NCBI GenBank assembly: GCA_903863885.1
Contig: CAIPEB010000102.1
Location: 1 to 41,172, forward strand
DNA: 41,172 nucleotides
Reading direction: 5' to 3'
Source of the DNA: an uncultured Planctomycetaceae bacterium
GTDB taxonomy: Bacteria; Planctomycetota; Planctomycetia; Pirellulales; Pirellulaceae
Of the stretch, positions 33,574 to 41,172 are shown piece by piece (positions within the stretch are counted from its first letter, which is position 1; every line of letters starts with the position of its first letter). A program made the position numbers and the translations under genes. The notes below the pieces were generated by a model. The model had not been told where the DNA came from, made no database searches, and saw nothing but the letters and a program-made list of their open reading frames with translations.

Positions 33574-34302
33574 GTGGATCAAGCTGACACGAGCCAAAGG
33601 GCTACGATATTCCACGTGGACCATGATGCAGCCACGCGTAACCTCGTTAGACAGATTGCTAACTCCATTCGACTTGGCTACGCGGGGTATTGGTCGGGGC
33701 AGGCCTTTCTGGACACTTTCGTTCCGGAATGCCCCGGATGCCTCGTGCTCGACGTTCAGATCCCCGGCGTCAGCGGTTTGCAGATTCAAGCTTTTCTACG
33801 CGGGCAGTTGTCACCTCTTCCGGTCCTGTTCCTGTCGGCGGACGCGGGACACGAAACAGTCGTGCGGGCAATGAAGGCAGGTGCTCTGCAGTTTCTGCGC
33901 AAACCGTGTGACGAAGAACTGCTCTGGGAAACACTGCAGGATGCCGTCGCGTTCGACGCGCAACACCGGGCGAAGTTGGCGGAACTGGAGCGAATTCGCC
34001 GCACTTTCGACCTTCTCGACAGCAAGGAACAAGCAGTGGTTCACTTGCTCCTTGAGCACGATTCGACGCACGATATCGCCAAATCGCTGGATGTTTCGGT
34101 GAGAACGGTCGAGTTGCGTCGGTCGCGGATCCTGCAAAAACTGGGTCTGCGTTCGTGGCGTCAATTGCTGCATTTCGCGTTCAAGGTGGCCTTCGTCGAG
34201 TCTCTGGCGACCGACTCGGCGCTGCTGCTCGAGCCCAGTCACTCGCTTCGCTTCCTTGGGCCGCCAACGATTCCTTCGCCCCCACGCAATCGGAACCCGT
34301 AA
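33574..34302 (+). CDS. FixJ-like response regulator with canonical Asp phosphosite
   Basis: I prefer the GTG at 33574 (242 residues), which gives the same N-terminal length as its two paralogues; a GTG at 33463 would add 37 Arg-rich residues. The receiver domain carries IFHVDHD (strand 1), the intact phosphosite CLVLDVQIPGVSGL (Asp60), VLFLSAD and FLRKPCDEE (the conserved Lys). A LuxR-type helix-turn-helix follows (DSKEQAVVHLLLEHDS then LDVSVRTVELRRSRILQKLG). It probably activates transcription when phosphorylated; no partner kinase is in the window. It is related to the genes at 31256 and 34616 but is the only one of the three FixJ-like proteins with a normal Asp. It is transcribed away from the broken NusG-like gene. 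Confidence 0.85.
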   Translation: MDQADTSQRATIFHVDHDAATRNLVRQIANSIRLGYAGYWSGQAFLDTFVPECPGCLVLDVQIPGVSGLQIQAFLRGQLSPLPVLFLSADAGHETVVRAMKAGALQFLRKPCDEELLWETLQDAVAFDAQHRAKLAELERIRRTFDLLDSKEQAVVHLLLEHDSTHDIAKSLDVSVRTVELRRSRILQKLGLRSWRQLLHFAFKVAFVESLATDSALLLEPSHSLRFLGPPTIPSPPRNRNP

Positions 34303-34615
34303 AGAGACTTGCTGGATCCCTGGAACGCTCACCGGGTTGTGGACCGTTCTCGTTTTTCAACCGCCACCTGTGCGAGGACAGGAGTCTGGCGGCAGGTCCG
34401 TCAAGTTCTTGCGTCTCGGCGCAACGCACCTATCAGAAAATTCCGGGTGAGTTGCGGCGACTATCCGACGGCAGGCAATAGATCACAAGACGCGCATTAC
34501 ATAGCAGGCGGTTGAAGCACCCCCGTTCCGGGAATGTCCCTGTCGAGCCTTTCTCTTTGGCGGTTTCCAGAACGCAAAAAACGTGACGCATTGATCGAAC
34601 GCTTCGGAGGAACTC
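34303..34615 (+). other. 313-bp gap between two regulator genes
   Basis: I see no gene, repeat or clear terminator here apart from the ribosome site (GGAGG) of the next gene. Short ORFs in it are extensions of shadow frames. Confidence 0.5.
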
Positions 34616-35353
34616 ATGGGTTCGGACGTGACGCTGTTTTTGGTGGATTCCGATGACGCTTGCTGGCCCGCGATGCGACATTTCGGCGAATCACTCGACT
34701 TGAACGTCGCCACGTACGATTCTGGGCAGAAGTTCCTGAGAGAGTTGCGGGATGACCAGTTGGGCTGCGTGGTATCGGAGTTCCGCGTTTGGGACATAAG
34801 CGGCTTGCATATTCTGGACAAACTGCGAGAGGAAGAGTCGCCACTGCCTCTGATTTTTGTTTCCGCACACGCAACCATTGCCTTGGCCGTGCGAGCGCTG
34901 CGGGCCGGAGCGACAGATGTCTTTGAGAAACCGCCCGACGAAGCGGCACTGGCCGAGACGATCCAGCAGGCCGTTTGTCGTTGCCGGGCGCTCCTGCCCT
35001 TCTCTGCGCAGCGGCGCCGTTTCAAAGAGCGATTGCAGACGCTGAGCCACGAGGAACAGGACATCCTGAAAGGACTTTGGGAGTTCGATGACCTCCGAGA
35101 GATCGCGAACCATCTGAACGTGTCCAGGCGGACCGCGCAGCTGCGCCGGCAGCGAGTGCTGCAGAAGCTGGGTGTCGAGTCTTCGCGCGAACTGATCGAC
35201 GTCTGGCGCGAGTTGCTGCCATTGGACACTCGCCGTGGCACATCCGGAGCGTCGGAGACTTCCGGGGGGCCTGATCCCGGCGGGAGAGTTCATTTCGATC
35301 CGAGGCAGTCCGAATTCGTTTCGCGTGCACCTGCCATTGAATCGAACGCTTAG
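34616..35353 (+). CDS. FixJ-like response regulator with Asp-to-Glu substitution at the phosphosite
   Basis: CGGAGG lies 6 nt before the ATG; the product has 245 residues. The first 64 residues align without gaps to the protein at 31256: LFLVDSD for strand 1, then CVVSEFRVWDISGL, with Glu55 replacing the phospho-accepting Asp and Trp59 replacing the conserved Pro. IFVSAHA and VFEKPPDE keep the Ser/Thr switch and Lys positions. The output is a LuxR-type helix-turn-helix (about 140-195, LSHEEQDILKGL then LNVSRRTAQLRRQRVLQKLG). The C-terminal 40 residues are polar and probably disordered. The two Glu-type proteins sit on opposite strands about 2.6 kb apart, which suggests duplication. A constitutively active or phosphorylation-independent regulator is inferred; the DNA targets are unknown. 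Confidence 0.88.
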   Translation: MGSDVTLFLVDSDDACWPAMRHFGESLDLNVATYDSGQKFLRELRDDQLGCVVSEFRVWDISGLHILDKLREEESPLPLIFVSAHATIALAVRALRAGATDVFEKPPDEAALAETIQQAVCRCRALLPFSAQRRRFKERLQTLSHEEQDILKGLWEFDDLREIANHLNVSRRTAQLRRQRVLQKLGVESSRELIDVWRELLPLDTRRGTSGASETSGGPDPGGRVHFDPRQSEFVSRAPAIESNA

Positions 35354-35657
35354 CGCGTGGTGGAGGCCAGCGCGCGATCTCGAAAAAACCTGGTTTGAGC
35401 CCATCTCAACGGACTTTCTGGCGATGCAGTCATCCGTTCGGGGCACTTGCGAAAAGCCCGAAGTCCGGAGCGAGACAAAAACTCATCCGGCTCCTGGCTC
35501 CCGCATCAGAGTCTCCAAACTGCGCGGTGGCATCTCTTCATATTAACTTCCTTGGCAGGCAAAAGACCGAGGGGACGGAAGACTGCGGCTGAGAAGACGC
35601 GGCTTCGGTCGATACACGGCCGATCTATACGAACCGATGGAGACGGAGGCCGAACTA
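35354..35657 (+). other. 304-bp gap, nothing recognised
   Basis: No gene family, repeat or terminator is visible. The end of the gap carries GGAGG, used by the NarL-type gene at 35658. Confidence 0.5.
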
Positions 35658-36317
35658 ATGACGATCAGGATCTTGATCGTGGACGATCACCCCGTGGCTC
35701 GTGATGGACTCGCTGCGTGGATCGCCACACAGCCAGACATGTGCGTGTGCGGCGAGGCCAGTAATTCCACGCAGGCAGCGGAACTGCTGAAGACGCAGCA
35801 TCCCGATGTAGTGGTCCTGGATATCCAGTTGGAAGCCGGCAGCGGCCTGCACTTCATCGCACAAATCAAGAACTTCAACGAGTCGATCGGCATTCTCGTC
35901 TGGTCGATGTTCGGCGACGAAATCTACGCCGAGCGGGCGTTGCAGGCCGGGGCCCTCGGCTACATCAATAAGCAGCAAGCGACGAACCGAATCGCCGAAG
36001 CCATCCGGCGCGTGCACGTCGGCCGCATTTTCCTGAGCGAAGAAATGGCCGAGAAGATCCTGGCGTCGTCGACCGGCAACCGCAAGCTGCACCGAGGATG
36101 CGGCGCTGAACGACTCACCAATCTCGAATTCGAGGTGTTCCGACTGATCGGCGAAGGACTGACCACTTCACAAATCGCCGATTCGCTCCACCGCAGCGTT
36201 CACACCGTGGAATCGCATCGCACGCACATCAAGGACAAGTTGGGACTGAAGACAGCGGGCGAATTGTGCCGAACCGCCGTGCAATGGATGTTGGAGAATC
36301 ACGGACAGCGGAATTAG
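35658..36317 (+). CDS. NarL/FixJ-class response regulator, LuxR-type output
   Basis: The ATG at 35658 follows GGAGG (8-nt spacer) and makes the protein begin MTIRILIVDDHPVARDGL, the standard NarL start; an in-frame ATG at 35637 lacks such a site. The product has 219 residues. The receiver domain is complete: Asp pair in VDDHP, phosphosite PDVVVLDIQL (Asp near residue 54), Ser in LVWSMFG and Lys in GYINKQQA. A GerE/LuxR helix-turn-helix occupies about 150-212 (LTNLEFEVFRLIGEGLTTSQ, then SVHTVESHRTHIKDKLGL). The standard receiver motifs suggest normal phosphorylation by an unlinked kinase. It is the last of the regulator group, and no kinase or sensor gene is adjacent. Confidence 0.93.
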   Translation: MTIRILIVDDHPVARDGLAAWIATQPDMCVCGEASNSTQAAELLKTQHPDVVVLDIQLEAGSGLHFIAQIKNFNESIGILVWSMFGDEIYAERALQAGALGYINKQQATNRIAEAIRRVHVGRIFLSEEMAEKILASSTGNRKLHRGCGAERLTNLEFEVFRLIGEGLTTSQIADSLHRSVHTVESHRTHIKDKLGLKTAGELCRTAVQWMLENHGQRN

Positions 36318-36463
36318 CTTTGAAAGAGCTTCTCGACACAGGATGAAAATGCGGATGCTGGCGGTCAGGAGCCGGCAGTCACTGCCGCTGCGAGTCGCGC
36401 AAACGCTGTCCATCCGTGCTGATCCGTGGTCTCGTTCAGGTGCCATCCGGCTCCCAACGCATT

Positions 36464-36811
36464 TCAAACCACATCGGTACGTGCGACCAGGTTTCGCTGG
36501 CCGAGATGGCGAATCAAATCTGGCGCAAGAACCAGTTTGGGTCGCGAATCTTTCGCCTGAAGGCACGGGGCAACGACATTTAATTGGATGTTCAATGCCC
36601 GCACTCCTGCGACACGACGCGTCCCGACCTCCACTAGCCGTAATGCCTGTAATGATCCGACCGTCCCCCGCACTGTCACCTCGCCACCGCGTGCTCGGAT
36701 TCTCAGCTGGGATACTTCCACCGATCCAGCCCCCGTCAAGAACAGAATCACTCGTCGTTCCAAATCACGATCCGACTGGGGTGAACGGAGAGAGAAGACC
36801 GGTAAGACCAT
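36464..36811 (-). CDS. BON-domain protein
   Basis: The ATG at 36811 gives 115 residues beginning MVLPVFSLRSPQ; an upstream in-frame ATG (36871) would add 20 residues. A single BON domain covers about 14-80: RDLERRVILFLTGAG, VEVSQLRIRARGGEVTVRGT and RRVAGVRALNIQLNVV, with the typical glycine-rich turn and the V-x-GV-x-x-V signature. BON domains bind phospholipid or envelope partners and are often stress-related. No signal peptide is visible. It lies downstream of the PPK2 gene on the same strand after a gap of about 600 bp. Confidence 0.75.
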   Translation of the reverse strand: MVLPVFSLRSPQSDRDLERRVILFLTGAGSVEVSQLRIRARGGEVTVRGTVGSLQALRLVEVGTRRVAGVRALNIQLNVVAPCLQAKDSRPKLVLAPDLIRHLGQRNLVARTDVV

Positions 36812-37411
36812 AGTGCACAGTTCCTGACTAAGACTGTTTTTCGATCCGCTGCAGGCAACCAGGGCAGACAACGAAACAAATCGGCAACCTCACCGCGATG
36901 TTTCCGCAGCTGGATTGTGTCGTCGAGATCATCGTCGCGCGTGCCGGTGTATGAGTATCGCGATCGGCGCACCAGGACCACAATCGGGCAGAACATGCTT
37001 CTCGCATAGCGGAATCCACTACCGCCGGATGTCTCTGGTAGCAGGGCAGGAATCGCACGGGCCGTAGCAGGGAGCGGCATGCCCGTGACCTCAAACGGCG
37101 CCTCCCCGAACGCAGCCTTTTTCGTGCAGCATGCCAGAAATGGCTGACGATGGCGAGTTGCTGAACACCCCGTTCATCGCCGGACGAGCCGAGTGATACC
37201 AGCCTGTAAGCGGAACGACGGGGCCGACCGGCCGAAAACCGATTTCCACGCTCCGTGGCCGTGCTTGTTTCGAATTTCCAGAGTCGCCGAACCGAGACGG
37301 CGGGACAATGTCAGGACGAATGCCATCCGCTGAGTCAGTCTGGCAGATCGGCGAAATGCGATTCGCGAATCGCGCAGCTCCCGGATTCGCAAGTTGCCCG
37401 ATCGACTCGCC
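36812..37411. other. 600-bp gap with one possible gene remnant
   Basis: Apart from the possible HPF-like fragment at 37174-37392 I recognise nothing. Minus-strand frames at 36748-37094 read as arginine-rich shadows without family motifs. Confidence 0.45.
37174..37392 (-). pseudogene. Possible remnant of an HPF/RaiA-like ribosome hibernation gene
   Basis: A minus-strand frame starting with TTG, 20 bp after the PPK2 stop, contains QRMAFVLTLSRRLGSATLEI followed by RNKHGHG. This resembles the conserved helix-strand of planctomycete HPF-like proteins (RRL-x-FAL-x-RFS-x-RI then NGPRGG). The expected continuation (DKRC and the rest) is absent from this frame, so if the match is real the gene is broken or truncated. 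The support is a short motif only. Confidence 0.25.
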
Positions 37412-38221
37412 CTAATACTCTTCCGGTACGAACCTACGACATTCCAGGGTGGCCTGATCGTCGTATCTGCCCTTGTTCGAGCGATCGGGCAACTTGACCT
37501 TGGTACGCGGTGCCTTCTTGTAGGGAATCGCGCTCAGTAGATGCGCGATGCAGTTCAACCGCGCGCGCTTCTTGTCGTCCGACCGCACTATGTACCACGG
37601 TGCGTGGTCGGTATCGGTCGCCTCGAACATCGCATCCCGGGCACGCGAGTAGTCATACCAGCGGGTCCACGACTCGACATCCATCGGACTGAGCTTCCAT
37701 TGCCGCAGCGGGTCGTCGATGCGAGCTTCAAACCTCCGCTGCTGTTCCTTCTTGCCAACTTCGAGCCAGAACTTGACTAAAATGATCCCGCTGTCCGTGA
37801 TTTCTTTCTCAAAGAACGGGCAGATGTCGAGGAAACGCCGGTGCTGCTTTTTGGAGCAGAAGCCCATCACGTATTCGACGCCGGCCCGGTTGTACCAACT
37901 CCGATCAAAAATCACGATTTCCCCTGCGGCGGGAAAGTGCTGGACGTACCGTTGTACGTATAACTGAGTCTTCTCCCGGTCTGAGGGGGCCGGCAGCGCT
38001 ACCAGCCTAAAAACGCGCGGGCTGACGCGTTCCGTGATCGCCTTGATGGTGCCCCCCTTGCCGGCCGCATCGCGGCCCTCGAAGACAACAATGGCTCGCA
38101 GCCCCTTGTACTTCACCCACTCCTGCAGGCGACAAAGCTCTACCTGGAGTTTCAGCAGTTCCTTGTCATACCGCTTCCGTTTCATTTTCGGGTTGGCTTG
38201 CTGTGCACTTGTGTCTTTCAC
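37412..38221 (-). CDS. ppk2: Polyphosphate kinase 2 (PPK2 class I)
   Basis: The GTG at 38221 (GAGAGG 8 nt upstream) gives 269 residues; an ATG at 38185 is a possible alternative. All hallmarks of PPK2 are present: Walker A GRDAAGKGG (about residues 49-57), Walker B IFDRSWYNRAGVE and lid module RIDDPLRQWKLSPMD, plus the conserved N-terminal helix (ELLKLQVELCRLQEWV). The single-domain size fits class I, which phosphorylates nucleoside diphosphates with polyphosphate. It is cytoplasmic and helps with phosphate and energy balance under stress. The surrounding BON protein and possible HPF remnant fit a stress-response neighbourhood; this grouping is inferred. Confidence 0.94.
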   Translation of the reverse strand: MKDTSAQQANPKMKRKRYDKELLKLQVELCRLQEWVKYKGLRAIVVFEGRDAAGKGGTIKAITERVSPRVFRLVALPAPSDREKTQLYVQRYVQHFPAAGEIVIFDRSWYNRAGVEYVMGFCSKKQHRRFLDICPFFEKEITDSGIILVKFWLEVGKKEQQRRFEARIDDPLRQWKLSPMDVESWTRWYDYSRARDAMFEATDTDHAPWYIVRSDDKKRARLNCIAHLLSAIPYKKAPRTKVKLPDRSNKGRYDDQATLECRRFVPEEY

Positions 38222-38289
38222 GGCATCGCCTCTCAGTCAGTTGTACGGGACTCTGGCCCGGGTCATACGACCACGTCCGCCTCACCCAA

Positions 38290-39858
38290 TTATGCACGGT
38301 CCTGACGCGACTCTACCTGTTGTGTCGGTTCTTTCGCGAAGCGTTTACGCAAGTCGGTTGACTGAGACCGGATTTGCGGAAAGTAGCGACACCTACTTCT
38401 CCAGGTGACCTTTGTATGCGACAGGTTCAGACTCTCAAGCCGGGCCAGTTGCTCCAGGCACACCAACCCGCGATCCGTGGTTCGTGTGCCATGAACATCC
38501 AGTACGACCACATCCGGAAGACTCGCCACCACGCCGAGACCCACGTCGGTGATCTGCGTTCGGCTCAAGTCGATCTGGCGGATGCCGGAAAGCTCCTGAA
38601 AGCACTCGATCTGTCCGTCGGTCAACGTCGATCCCCCGAAGAAGAGGCACGTCTGGCTGACTGTGCCCTCGTTGACCTCCAACCAAGTCTCTGCGTGCGG
38701 TCCCGGTCCCATGAGAGCCCGGATGAACTGTGCAACCCCGGCCAGCGTCACGCGGCTCCCTTCGACGTTGATAACGAGTTGCGGGTACTCCCGCATCGTC
38801 AGACCCGCCAGCTGCCGAAGTCCGTCATCGCCGATCGCTGTATGCGACAGATCCAACTCATCCAACGGTGCCCCCTGCCGGAAGTGACGGAGACCATTGT
38901 CGGTGATGCGGGTGGACCGGAGATATAATTTGCACAAACTGGGTGCCGCCGCGAGGTGGCGAAGCGCGTCGTCAGTGATATCCGATCGGCTGAGCCAAAT
39001 TGCACATGGTGTATCGCGTGCCAATTGGCCTATCCGCTCGTCCGTGACGTGGCCGTCAATGGGACTGGTCAGCCCGAGATCTGCAACCTCCGCCACGCAC
39101 ATCTGCTCTCCACCAGCGATTGTCATCAGCGATCTGAGGGCTTTCTCGCTGAGTGATGAAGCCAAGCGATGTCCAGTGATCCGATCGGCGAACACGACAT
39201 ACGGTCCCGTTCGACGCGACGTTGAAATGGAAGGACGCAACGGGTCGTTGACGCGGAAACTCATTTGTTCGACGTCCAGGTCTCTCGGCTCCAGCCAATT
39301 GATGTCTGAGTTGGCGATCTCCGCGAGGAGAATCGTATTGTTCAGCCCATCCGCGAACTGCTCCTTTCGGGTTGACTGAGAGCCGGGAAAGGCCGTGCCG
39401 GCACCTGCGATGACGACCACGTTGGTGACAGACGTGGATGCCGGTTCACTGCAAACATGGAAGATCTGTGGCATCTTGTCCAACAACTTCGAGTTGTTGG
39501 GCCCGTTCCACGGTTCGTCGAACCGGTAAGCGGCGTGGATCTCCGCCTGCTCGATCATCGGCAAGATCAGCACTCGCCAGCTGTGCATGGGCTTGCCGTC
39601 CCTGTCCGCAACGTAGGCGGGCGGAAAGCATCCGTACTCTGTGCGATAGTTGCTCAAAGCGAGTTGAATCTGATTCAACGGACACTGAGAACAGACAGCG
39701 ATCGCTGCCTCTCGCGCGGCGCGAATAGCCATAGCGAGCACAACGCCAAGGCCGATCAGGAGCAACATGCCGGAGCAAATGGCAACAGCCTTCACTCGAG
39801 GCAACCGACGCCGCTTTCCGCCGCGAGATTGGTCCCCGACAGGCATGTCAGCCCTCAT
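38290..39858 (-). CDS. DUF1559 pseudopilin-like protein fused to leucine-rich repeats
   Basis: The product has 522 residues, with GGAG about 9 nt before the ATG. An N-terminal basic stretch and one transmembrane helix (MLLLIGLGVVLAMAI, about 31-45) are followed by a DUF1559-like domain (to about 270): NQIQLALSNYRTEYGCFPPA, MHSWRVLILPMIEQ, EPWNGPNNSKLLD, DGLNNTILLAEI and PYVVFADR. The second half has leucine-rich repeats of the planctomycete type (LCKLYLRSTRITDNGLRHF, LDELDLSHTAIGDDGLRQL, IRQIDLSRTQITDVGLGVV). The last repeat ends abruptly at NLSHTKVT. A one-base shift there gives GEVGVATFRKSG, a more typical repeat end, so the final 36 residues may be out of frame. It is membrane-anchored with extracytoplasmic repeats, probably for protein binding. 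Confidence 0.86.
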   Translation of the reverse strand: MRADMPVGDQSRGGKRRRLPRVKAVAICSGMLLLIGLGVVLAMAIRAAREAAIAVCSQCPLNQIQLALSNYRTEYGCFPPAYVADRDGKPMHSWRVLILPMIEQAEIHAAYRFDEPWNGPNNSKLLDKMPQIFHVCSEPASTSVTNVVVIAGAGTAFPGSQSTRKEQFADGLNNTILLAEIANSDINWLEPRDLDVEQMSFRVNDPLRPSISTSRRTGPYVVFADRITGHRLASSLSEKALRSLMTIAGGEQMCVAEVADLGLTSPIDGHVTDERIGQLARDTPCAIWLSRSDITDDALRHLAAAPSLCKLYLRSTRITDNGLRHFRQGAPLDELDLSHTAIGDDGLRQLAGLTMREYPQLVINVEGSRVTLAGVAQFIRALMGPGPHAETWLEVNEGTVSQTCLFFGGSTLTDGQIECFQELSGIRQIDLSRTQITDVGLGVVASLPDVVVLDVHGTRTTDRGLVCLEQLARLESLNLSHTKVTWRSRCRYFPQIRSQSTDLRKRFAKEPTQQVESRQDRA

Positions 39859-40056
39859 TCGCGTCGTGCTCCGTTCTGCCCGGATCGCTATTGAGCGGAG
39901 TCCTCAGTCAGTGCATCCGGAGCTGTTTGCACTTCTTGGATCGGTGCGTTCCGGCGATCCAATCGAATGAAACGCACGCATACCCTCTGGATTCGATCTT
40001 GCCTCTGTTGACGGGCGAATTCCCGCACAAGAATTCCACGTCGGATCGTCAAGCGT

Positions 40057-40734
40057 TCACGCCCCCGGGCGCGACGCGAGCATCTTCATATAGGCGCGCA
40101 TGAACGGGGCATGATCCTGCCAGCCGCGTGCGGTGACCAGATTGCCATCCACGACAGTCGGCTGATCGACGTATTTGGCCCCGCCCTGCTGAGCGTCCAA
40201 AGCGCACTTGGGCACGGTGGTGACGGTGCGTCCCTGGATGACGCCGGCCGCGCTGACGATCTCGATCCCATGGCAGAGCACGGCCACCGGCTTGTTGGCC
40301 TCGAAGAAATGGCGTGTGATCCGCAGCAGATCCTGATTGTAGCGAAGGTACTCCGGCGCACGGCCGCCCGACACGATCAGGCCGACGTAATCTTCCGGAT
40401 GGACGTCGCGGAAGGCCATCGAGGCCTGCATGTGATAGCCGGGGCGTTCTTCGGTAATATCCCAAGGGATGCCACTGGCCGGCGGAATCTCGTGCAGCAC
40501 CATGTGATACTTGCGTGCTTCGGGGCCCACCACGACCACCTCATATCCGGCTTCCTGCATGCGGAAAAACGGATACAACGTGTCCATCGCCTCCGTCGCG
40601 TCACCGATGGGCATGAGAATGCGGCCGGCGCTGCGTGTTTCTTCGGCGGCCGGTGCCGCAAGCACAGCAACGGCAGCCGGTGCGCCTGCCAACATCCCCA
40701 GCATCGCGCGGCGATTGAGTGCGTTCTGATTCAT
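40057..40734 (-). CDS. Tat-exported DJ-1/PfpI-family protein
   Basis: The ATG at 40734 follows AGAGGTGA (6-nt spacer) and opens a twin-arginine signal (NRRAMLGMLAG, then APAAVAVLAAPAA); the open frame upstream is non-coding repeat. The product has 225 residues, about 195 after cleavage. The DJ-1/PfpI core is intact: ILMPIGDATEAMD (conserved Glu), YVGLIVSGGRAPEYL, and the nucleophile elbow VAVLCHGIEI with Cys154-His155. The family includes proteases, deglycases and glyoxalases, so the activity cannot be fixed. Export by Tat is unusual for this family, which is mostly cytoplasmic. Its 3' neighbour is the DUF1559-LRR gene, about 200 bp away on the same strand. Confidence 0.9.
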   Translation of the reverse strand: MNQNALNRRAMLGMLAGAPAAVAVLAAPAAEETRSAGRILMPIGDATEAMDTLYPFFRMQEAGYEVVVVGPEARKYHMVLHEIPPASGIPWDITEERPGYHMQASMAFRDVHPEDYVGLIVSGGRAPEYLRYNQDLLRITRHFFEANKPVAVLCHGIEIVSAAGVIQGRTVTTVPKCALDAQQGGAKYVDQPTVVDGNLVTARGWQDHAPFMRAYMKMLASRPGA

Positions 40735-41172
40735 GAATTCACCTCTGTACCCGCAAGAAGACAATTTCGACAAGCGTTCTGTCCCGTGTCGGCAGGTTGC
40801 CGAGATGCATCGGTGGCCGCGCCGGCAACTCGAAGGACGTGTTTGAAAACTCATTCTCCCCTTGGGGAGAGACGCCCGGCAGGTCCGAAGAAAGAGCAAT
40901 GACCTCCCGGACACCGTCGCGCCCGATCTTCCGGCGTTGCGGGAGGGTGAATTGGATTCTCCAAGCACGTTCCAAGGCACGCCGCTCGATCGTAATTCTC
41001 GGAATTCGTTGAGTCAATTGTGGACGACGAATGAGCCGTTTGCGTTGTTCCGACTTGCTTTATGTTTTCCGGAGTTGCGCGTGCTTACGAGGAGGGGTTC
41101 CCCACAGGACGTGCGAGACGTTATGAACGGAGTGTGTCGGGGAGTGGTTCTTTCACGATTTTTCGACCCGAG
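40735..41172. other. Right-edge gap with a dispersed repeat
   Basis: Apart from the ribosome site of the DJ-1 gene and the repeat copy at 40840-40955, I see no gene between the DJ-1 start and the window edge. Short frames here match no family. Confidence 0.5.
40840..40955 (+). repeat. Interspersed planctomycete-type repeat, copy 2
   Basis: It shares ordered elements with the minus-strand copy at 32936-33050: GTTTGAAAACTCA, then TTCTCCCCTTGGGGAGAG (a hairpin core), then CCCGGACACCGTCGCG, then TTGCGGGAGGGTGAA. The copies are diverged. It lies upstream of the DJ-1 gene. Confidence 0.6.

Noticed and set aside
30778-36317. Possibility that the regulator cluster is a phage or defence island.
   Set aside because: No integrase, transposase, nuclease or phage structural gene is seen, and no attachment-site repeats flank it.
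1-41172. tRNA, rRNA and CRISPR arrays.
   Set aside because: Reading both strands, I found no cloverleaf-like sequence, rRNA-like conserved stretch or regularly spaced direct repeats.

Overview
The window most likely comes from a planctomycete (Planctomycetota, probably Pirellulales-like). Evidence: a LEPR-XLL-type motif (LESRVLLS) near the N-terminus of a giant secreted protein; a DUF1559 pseudopilin-like protein; two PD40 / hydrazine-synthase-alpha-like di-heme proteins; a large WD40/PD40-type lipoprotein; a zinc-ribbon TPR membrane protein; high GC; long, partly non-coding gaps. No phylogenetic marker gene is present, so the placement rests on these families only.

Layout. (1) 1-8477, minus: the N-terminal 2825 residues of a giant surface protein (LEPR-XLL, DUF4347, many DUF11-like repeats, then SdrD-B-like repeats), cut by the left window edge. 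(2) 8478-10001: a structured non-coding gap with two CACGTG-centred palindromes, two strong hairpins and an AT-rich block. (3) 10002-24553: a secreted or extracytoplasmic group. It holds two paralogous PD40/HZS-alpha-like proteins with two CxxCH haem motifs each (one plus, one minus), a 1701-residue duplicated beta-propeller lipoprotein in an operon with the second of them, and a TPR protein with two zinc-binding Cys clusters. Two gene remnants lie beside these genes. (4) 25192-30755, plus: two secreted glycoside hydrolases, a clan GH-A (GH39-like) enzyme and a GH127 beta-L-arabinofuranosidase, suggesting use of arabinose-rich plant or algal glycan.

(5) 30778-36317: the most unusual part. Five response-regulator-type proteins lie within 5.6 kb and no histidine kinase is visible. 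Two of the three FixJ-like regulators carry Glu in place of the phospho-accepting Asp, in the same SEFRVWD context. A fourth protein is a stand-alone receiver-like domain that has lost the Asp and the Lys. The minus-strand arm starts with a NusG-like antiterminator gene broken by two frameshifts. (6) 36464-40734, minus: a BON-domain protein, a possible HPF-like remnant, a class I PPK2 polyphosphate kinase, a DUF1559-LRR fusion and a Tat-exported DJ-1/PfpI protein.

Large ORFs are fully open while several small genes are broken by single-base shifts. This suggests real gene decay at the edges of the conserved genes, though assembly indels cannot be excluded from sequence alone. The best candidate for something undescribed is the kinase-less cluster of Asp-to-Glu FixJ-like regulators linked to the broken NusG-like gene.
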